A stretch of 64,000 nt of DNA from MedAcidi-G1 sp000817085 (lineage in GTDB: Bacteria; Actinomycetota; Acidimicrobiia; Acidimicrobiales; MedAcidi-G1), in the NCBI GenBank assembly GCA_045568635.1, contig JBJLAO010000004.1, forward strand, positions 341,889-405,888, read 5' to 3'. Below, in pieces: positions 62,057 through 64,000 of this stretch. How positions within the stretch are numbered: the first letter of the stretch is position 1; each line of letters opens with the position of its first letter. The translations under genes were made by a program, and so were the position numbers. A model generated the notes under the pieces. It was not told the origin of the DNA, ran no database searches, and saw only the letters and a program-made list of their open reading frames with translations.

Positions 62057-62907
62057 ATGAATTTTGCTTCAAATAAAGAGAAAATTGGTGCCTGCTGGGT
62101 TAACGGGAATCTTGTTGACCCCTTAGAGGCTTCTGTTTCTGCCGTTGATCATGCGATTATTGTTGGGGATGGCGTTTTTGAAACCCTAAAAGTCACGGAA
62201 GGGGTTCCTTTTGCTATTTCGCGTCATATAAAGCGTCTGTCTTTTTCAGCGCAAGGCTTGGGCATCCCTCTACCAGATGCTGATTTAGTTCGAAAAGCTA
62301 TACATGAAGTATTGGTAGAAGATCCCGCTGCGGAAAGACTCCGTGTCACATGGTCTAGCGGTCCGGGGCCGCTTAGTTCCTCCAGAGGAAACACTGAAGG
62401 CACTTTGTCTGTAGCAAGCAGCCCAGGGACCGACTGGCCGACTTCAGAAAAAAGTCCAGCTTTCAGAATGGGCGCGAAATGAAAACGGGGCTTTAACTGG
62501 ACTTAAAACAACTTCTTATGCTGAGAATGTTAAAGCCCTTCACTCAGCTGGTGAAGATGGATGCTCCGAAGCTGTTTTCTTTGAACACTTCAGGGTGGCT
62601 GTGCGAGGGAACCGGAACAAATATTTTTCTGGTGGTTAATAAAATTCTGGTCACACCTGATTTGTCTTCAGGGTGTCTCGCTGGGATAACCCGTGAGCTC
62701 GTACTCGAAATCGAAGAAGTGGAAGAACGCAGCATCTCTTTACAAGAAGCAAGTGTGGCTTCTGAAGCTTTCCTAACTTCTTCTACCCGTGATATCAGCC
62801 CTATTTCTAGTTTGGGAGAAATAGTTTTCCCTGAGGTCCCTGGGTACATGACCGTGAAAGTGGCTGAAAAATTTGCTGAACTCGTTGCTTCAAATCCCGA
62901 CCCATAA
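62057..62907 (+). pseudogene. pabC: Class IV aminotransferase (4-amino-4-deoxychorismate lyase-like), two frameshifts
   Basis: ATG 62057 has GAGGG 7 nt upstream and reads IGACWVNGNLVDPLEA, then SAVDHAIIVGDGVFETLKV, the fold-type IV PLP start. The frame stops at 62482. The gene continues in a second frame with VQLSEWARNENGALTGLKTT and SYAENVKALHSAGEDGCSEA, which holds the likely PLP lysine. It ends in a third frame with NTSGWLCEGTGTNIFLVV and the C-terminal AFLTSSTRDISPI. One extra A in the A6 run at 62448-62453 and one extra T at 62580-62582 explain both. A branched-chain or D-amino acid aminotransferase cannot be excluded. Confidence 0.8.
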
Positions 62908-62910
62908 GTT

Positions 62911-63730
62911 TCAGAGTTTCCTCAAATGAATCACATCACCTTCTGTGATCGAGGTAGTACCGTTTTCATTTTCAATGATTAGCGAACCGTCTTTTTTCTA
63001 TGTCAACGGCCTTTCCAACAGTGTCACCGTTAATGTGTTCGACTTTTACTTGATTTCCGATTATTGATGATTTAGCCATATATGCCTGCCTGAAAGTAGC
63101 GTCTCCTTTCTCTGAAGAAATTTCAATTAATCTTTCTTCAAAATTTTTAAGAATTTCTACTAATAGCTCAGACCTGTCTTTTTCAACTCCACAAGCTATT
63201 AACGAGGTGGAATTCGGTGGAGCTGAATCTTTTTGCTGTGGCCAACTAACATTGAGTCCCATTCCGACTATGAGAACTGGGTTTTCTTGCTGCACGTACT
63301 CTGCGAGAATTCCAGCTACTTTCTTATAGTTGTCCACCCCAATCATCACGTCGTTTGGCCATTTTACAGAAGTTCTTAAACCGAATTTTTCCAACACTTC
63401 AACAGTTGCCAGAGCTAGAGCAGGTGTAACCAGTTGGTGTCTTTCGGGTGACCATTTAGGGCGAAGCAAAACTGAAAAAATGAGGTTTCTGCCAGGTGGG
63501 GCATCCCATTTTCTGCCTTTCCGTCCACGCCCGTCGGTTTGATAATCAGATACAAGTAAAAACCCGTCTGGCAATATTGAAGCTCTTGCGGCGAGATCTG
63601 AGTTTGTGGACCCTGTGCTAGAAACGTGTTCGATCTTATTGAATCTCGTCTCTAAAAGTTCATCAATTACTGCTTCCATTAAGTTATTTTGTCTTATTGG
63701 ATTGGTTTTGTCGCCTATTTGAGTAACCAT
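62911..63730 (-). pseudogene. birA: Biotin-[acetyl-CoA-carboxylase] ligase, frameshifted near its end
   Basis: BirA attaches biotin to carboxyl carrier proteins. The catalytic motifs are HVSSTGSTNSDLAARA, DYQTDGRGRKGRKWDAPPGRNL, SVKWPNDVMIG and KVAGILAEYVQQ. No N-terminal winged helix is present, so it is not a repressor. The open frame ends at 62972 after VDIEKRRFANH. Removing one A from the A6 run (62992-62997) restores VDIEKDGSLIIENENGTTSI and then TEGDVIHLRKL to TGA 62911, which is the normal C-terminal domain. The start is uncertain: ATG 63730 or a later one at 63679. A biotin carboxylase gene starts 5 bp away on the other strand. Confidence 0.85.
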
Positions 63731-63735
63731 AAAGG

Positions 63736-64000
63736 ATGCTTTCAAAAGTTCTGGTTGCAAACCGTGGTGAGATTGCGGTAAGAGTCATAAGAGCTTGCCG
63801 CGAATTAGGGGTCGAATCAGTTGCGATTTACTCAGATCTAGATACAAATGCCCTTCACGTGCGGCTTGCTGACGAAGCTTGGCGGCTTGGCGGTCAAAGT
63901 GCCGCAGAAAGTTACCTTGATGTCGACAAAGTTTTAGAGATTGTTGACAAATGCGGTGCTGACGGTGTCCATCCTGGTTACGGTTTTCTTTCCGAAAATG
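63736..64000 (+). CDS. accA: Biotin carboxylase (acyl-CoA carboxylase alpha chain), N-terminal part
   Basis: The first 88 codons are present before the right edge. LSKVLVANRGEIAVRVIRACRE, SVAIYSDLDTNALHVRLADEA and GADGVHPGYGFLSEN are the canonical N-terminal domain of biotin carboxylases. In actinobacteria this usually is a long protein with a biotin carrier domain at the end, used by acetyl- or propionyl-CoA carboxylase, but only the start is seen. The neighbouring birA would biotinylate it. The symbol may be accC in other naming. Confidence 0.9.
   Translation, partial: MLSKVLVANRGEIAVRVIRACRELGVESVAIYSDLDTNALHVRLADEAWRLGGQSAAESYLDVDKVLEIVDKCGADGVHPGYGFLSEN

Noticed and set aside
1..64000. 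tRNA, rRNA, CRISPR, insertion sequence or prophage
   Set aside because: All gaps are short and none showed a cloverleaf, repeat array or transposase; no mobile-element gene was found.

Overview
The window looks like a piece of a streamlined, low-to-moderate GC actinobacterium, most likely a marine Acidimicrobiia-type lineage. The assignment is inferred from three things. The gene order is actinobacterial: alaS-ruvX-mltG-aroE-aroK-aroB-aroQ-pepP-efp-nusB-pyrR-pyrB-pyrC-carA, and ahcY-manA-manB alongside cofD-cofE and a sugar nucleotidyltransferase. It encodes coenzyme F420 genes (cofD, cofE). It also has a phosphatidylinositol mannoside trio (phosphatidylinositol synthase, acyltransferase, PimA). 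Genes are packed with 1-4 bp overlaps and almost no intergenic DNA. I found no rRNA, tRNA, CRISPR array, insertion sequence or phage gene.

Layout. 1-12.8 kb (all minus): pyrimidine operon (pyrR, pyrB, pyrC, start of carA) behind nusB, efp, pepP, the aro genes, mltG, ruvX and alaS. 12.8-28.9 kb (minus): housekeeping genes for replication and repair (rarA, ruvABC), tRNA charging (aspS, hisS), stringent response (rel), Sec export (secDF, yajC), queuosine (tgt, queA), yebC and PLP synthesis (pdxST). 29-34.3 kb (minus): a DUF3048 lipoprotein, a dead M48-like membrane protein, the PIM lipid trio and an unknown membrane protein. 34.3-43.5 kb (minus): udk, ahcY, mannose metabolism (manA, manB, Trm112-like) and large envelope membrane proteins. 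43.7-46 kb (plus): ftsH and a thioredoxin-like protein. 46-50.6 kb (minus): DUF5719 and a giant GT2 membrane protein. 50.6-54.2 kb (plus): rmd, gmd, cofD, cofE. 54.2-62 kb (minus): epimerase, mannose-1-phosphate guanylyltransferase, a histidine-rich membrane protein, three GT4 glycosyltransferases and an LCP ligase. 62-64 kb: class IV aminotransferase (plus), birA (minus) and the start of a biotin carboxylase (plus).

How the genes fit together. manA, manB and the guanylyltransferase would make GDP-mannose. Gmd and the Rmd-like reductase would convert it to a GDP-6-deoxyhexose (GDP-rhamnose type). The GT4/GT2 enzymes, the polytopic proteins and the LCP ligase would build a mannose/deoxyhexose envelope glycan and attach it to the wall. 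GDP-mannose also feeds PimA.

Two things stand out. First, the pyrR leader carries a textbook PyrR-binding RNA hairpin directly upstream of the ribosome binding site. It is followed by an intrinsic-terminator-like hairpin placed inside the first codons of pyrR, suggesting combined translational and transcriptional control. Second, from about 56 kb onward five of the eight genes are broken by single-base indels, often in homopolymers, while the first 56 kb shows none that I could see. I reconstructed these genes; sequence error near a contig end is the simplest explanation, real decay or recoding the alternative.
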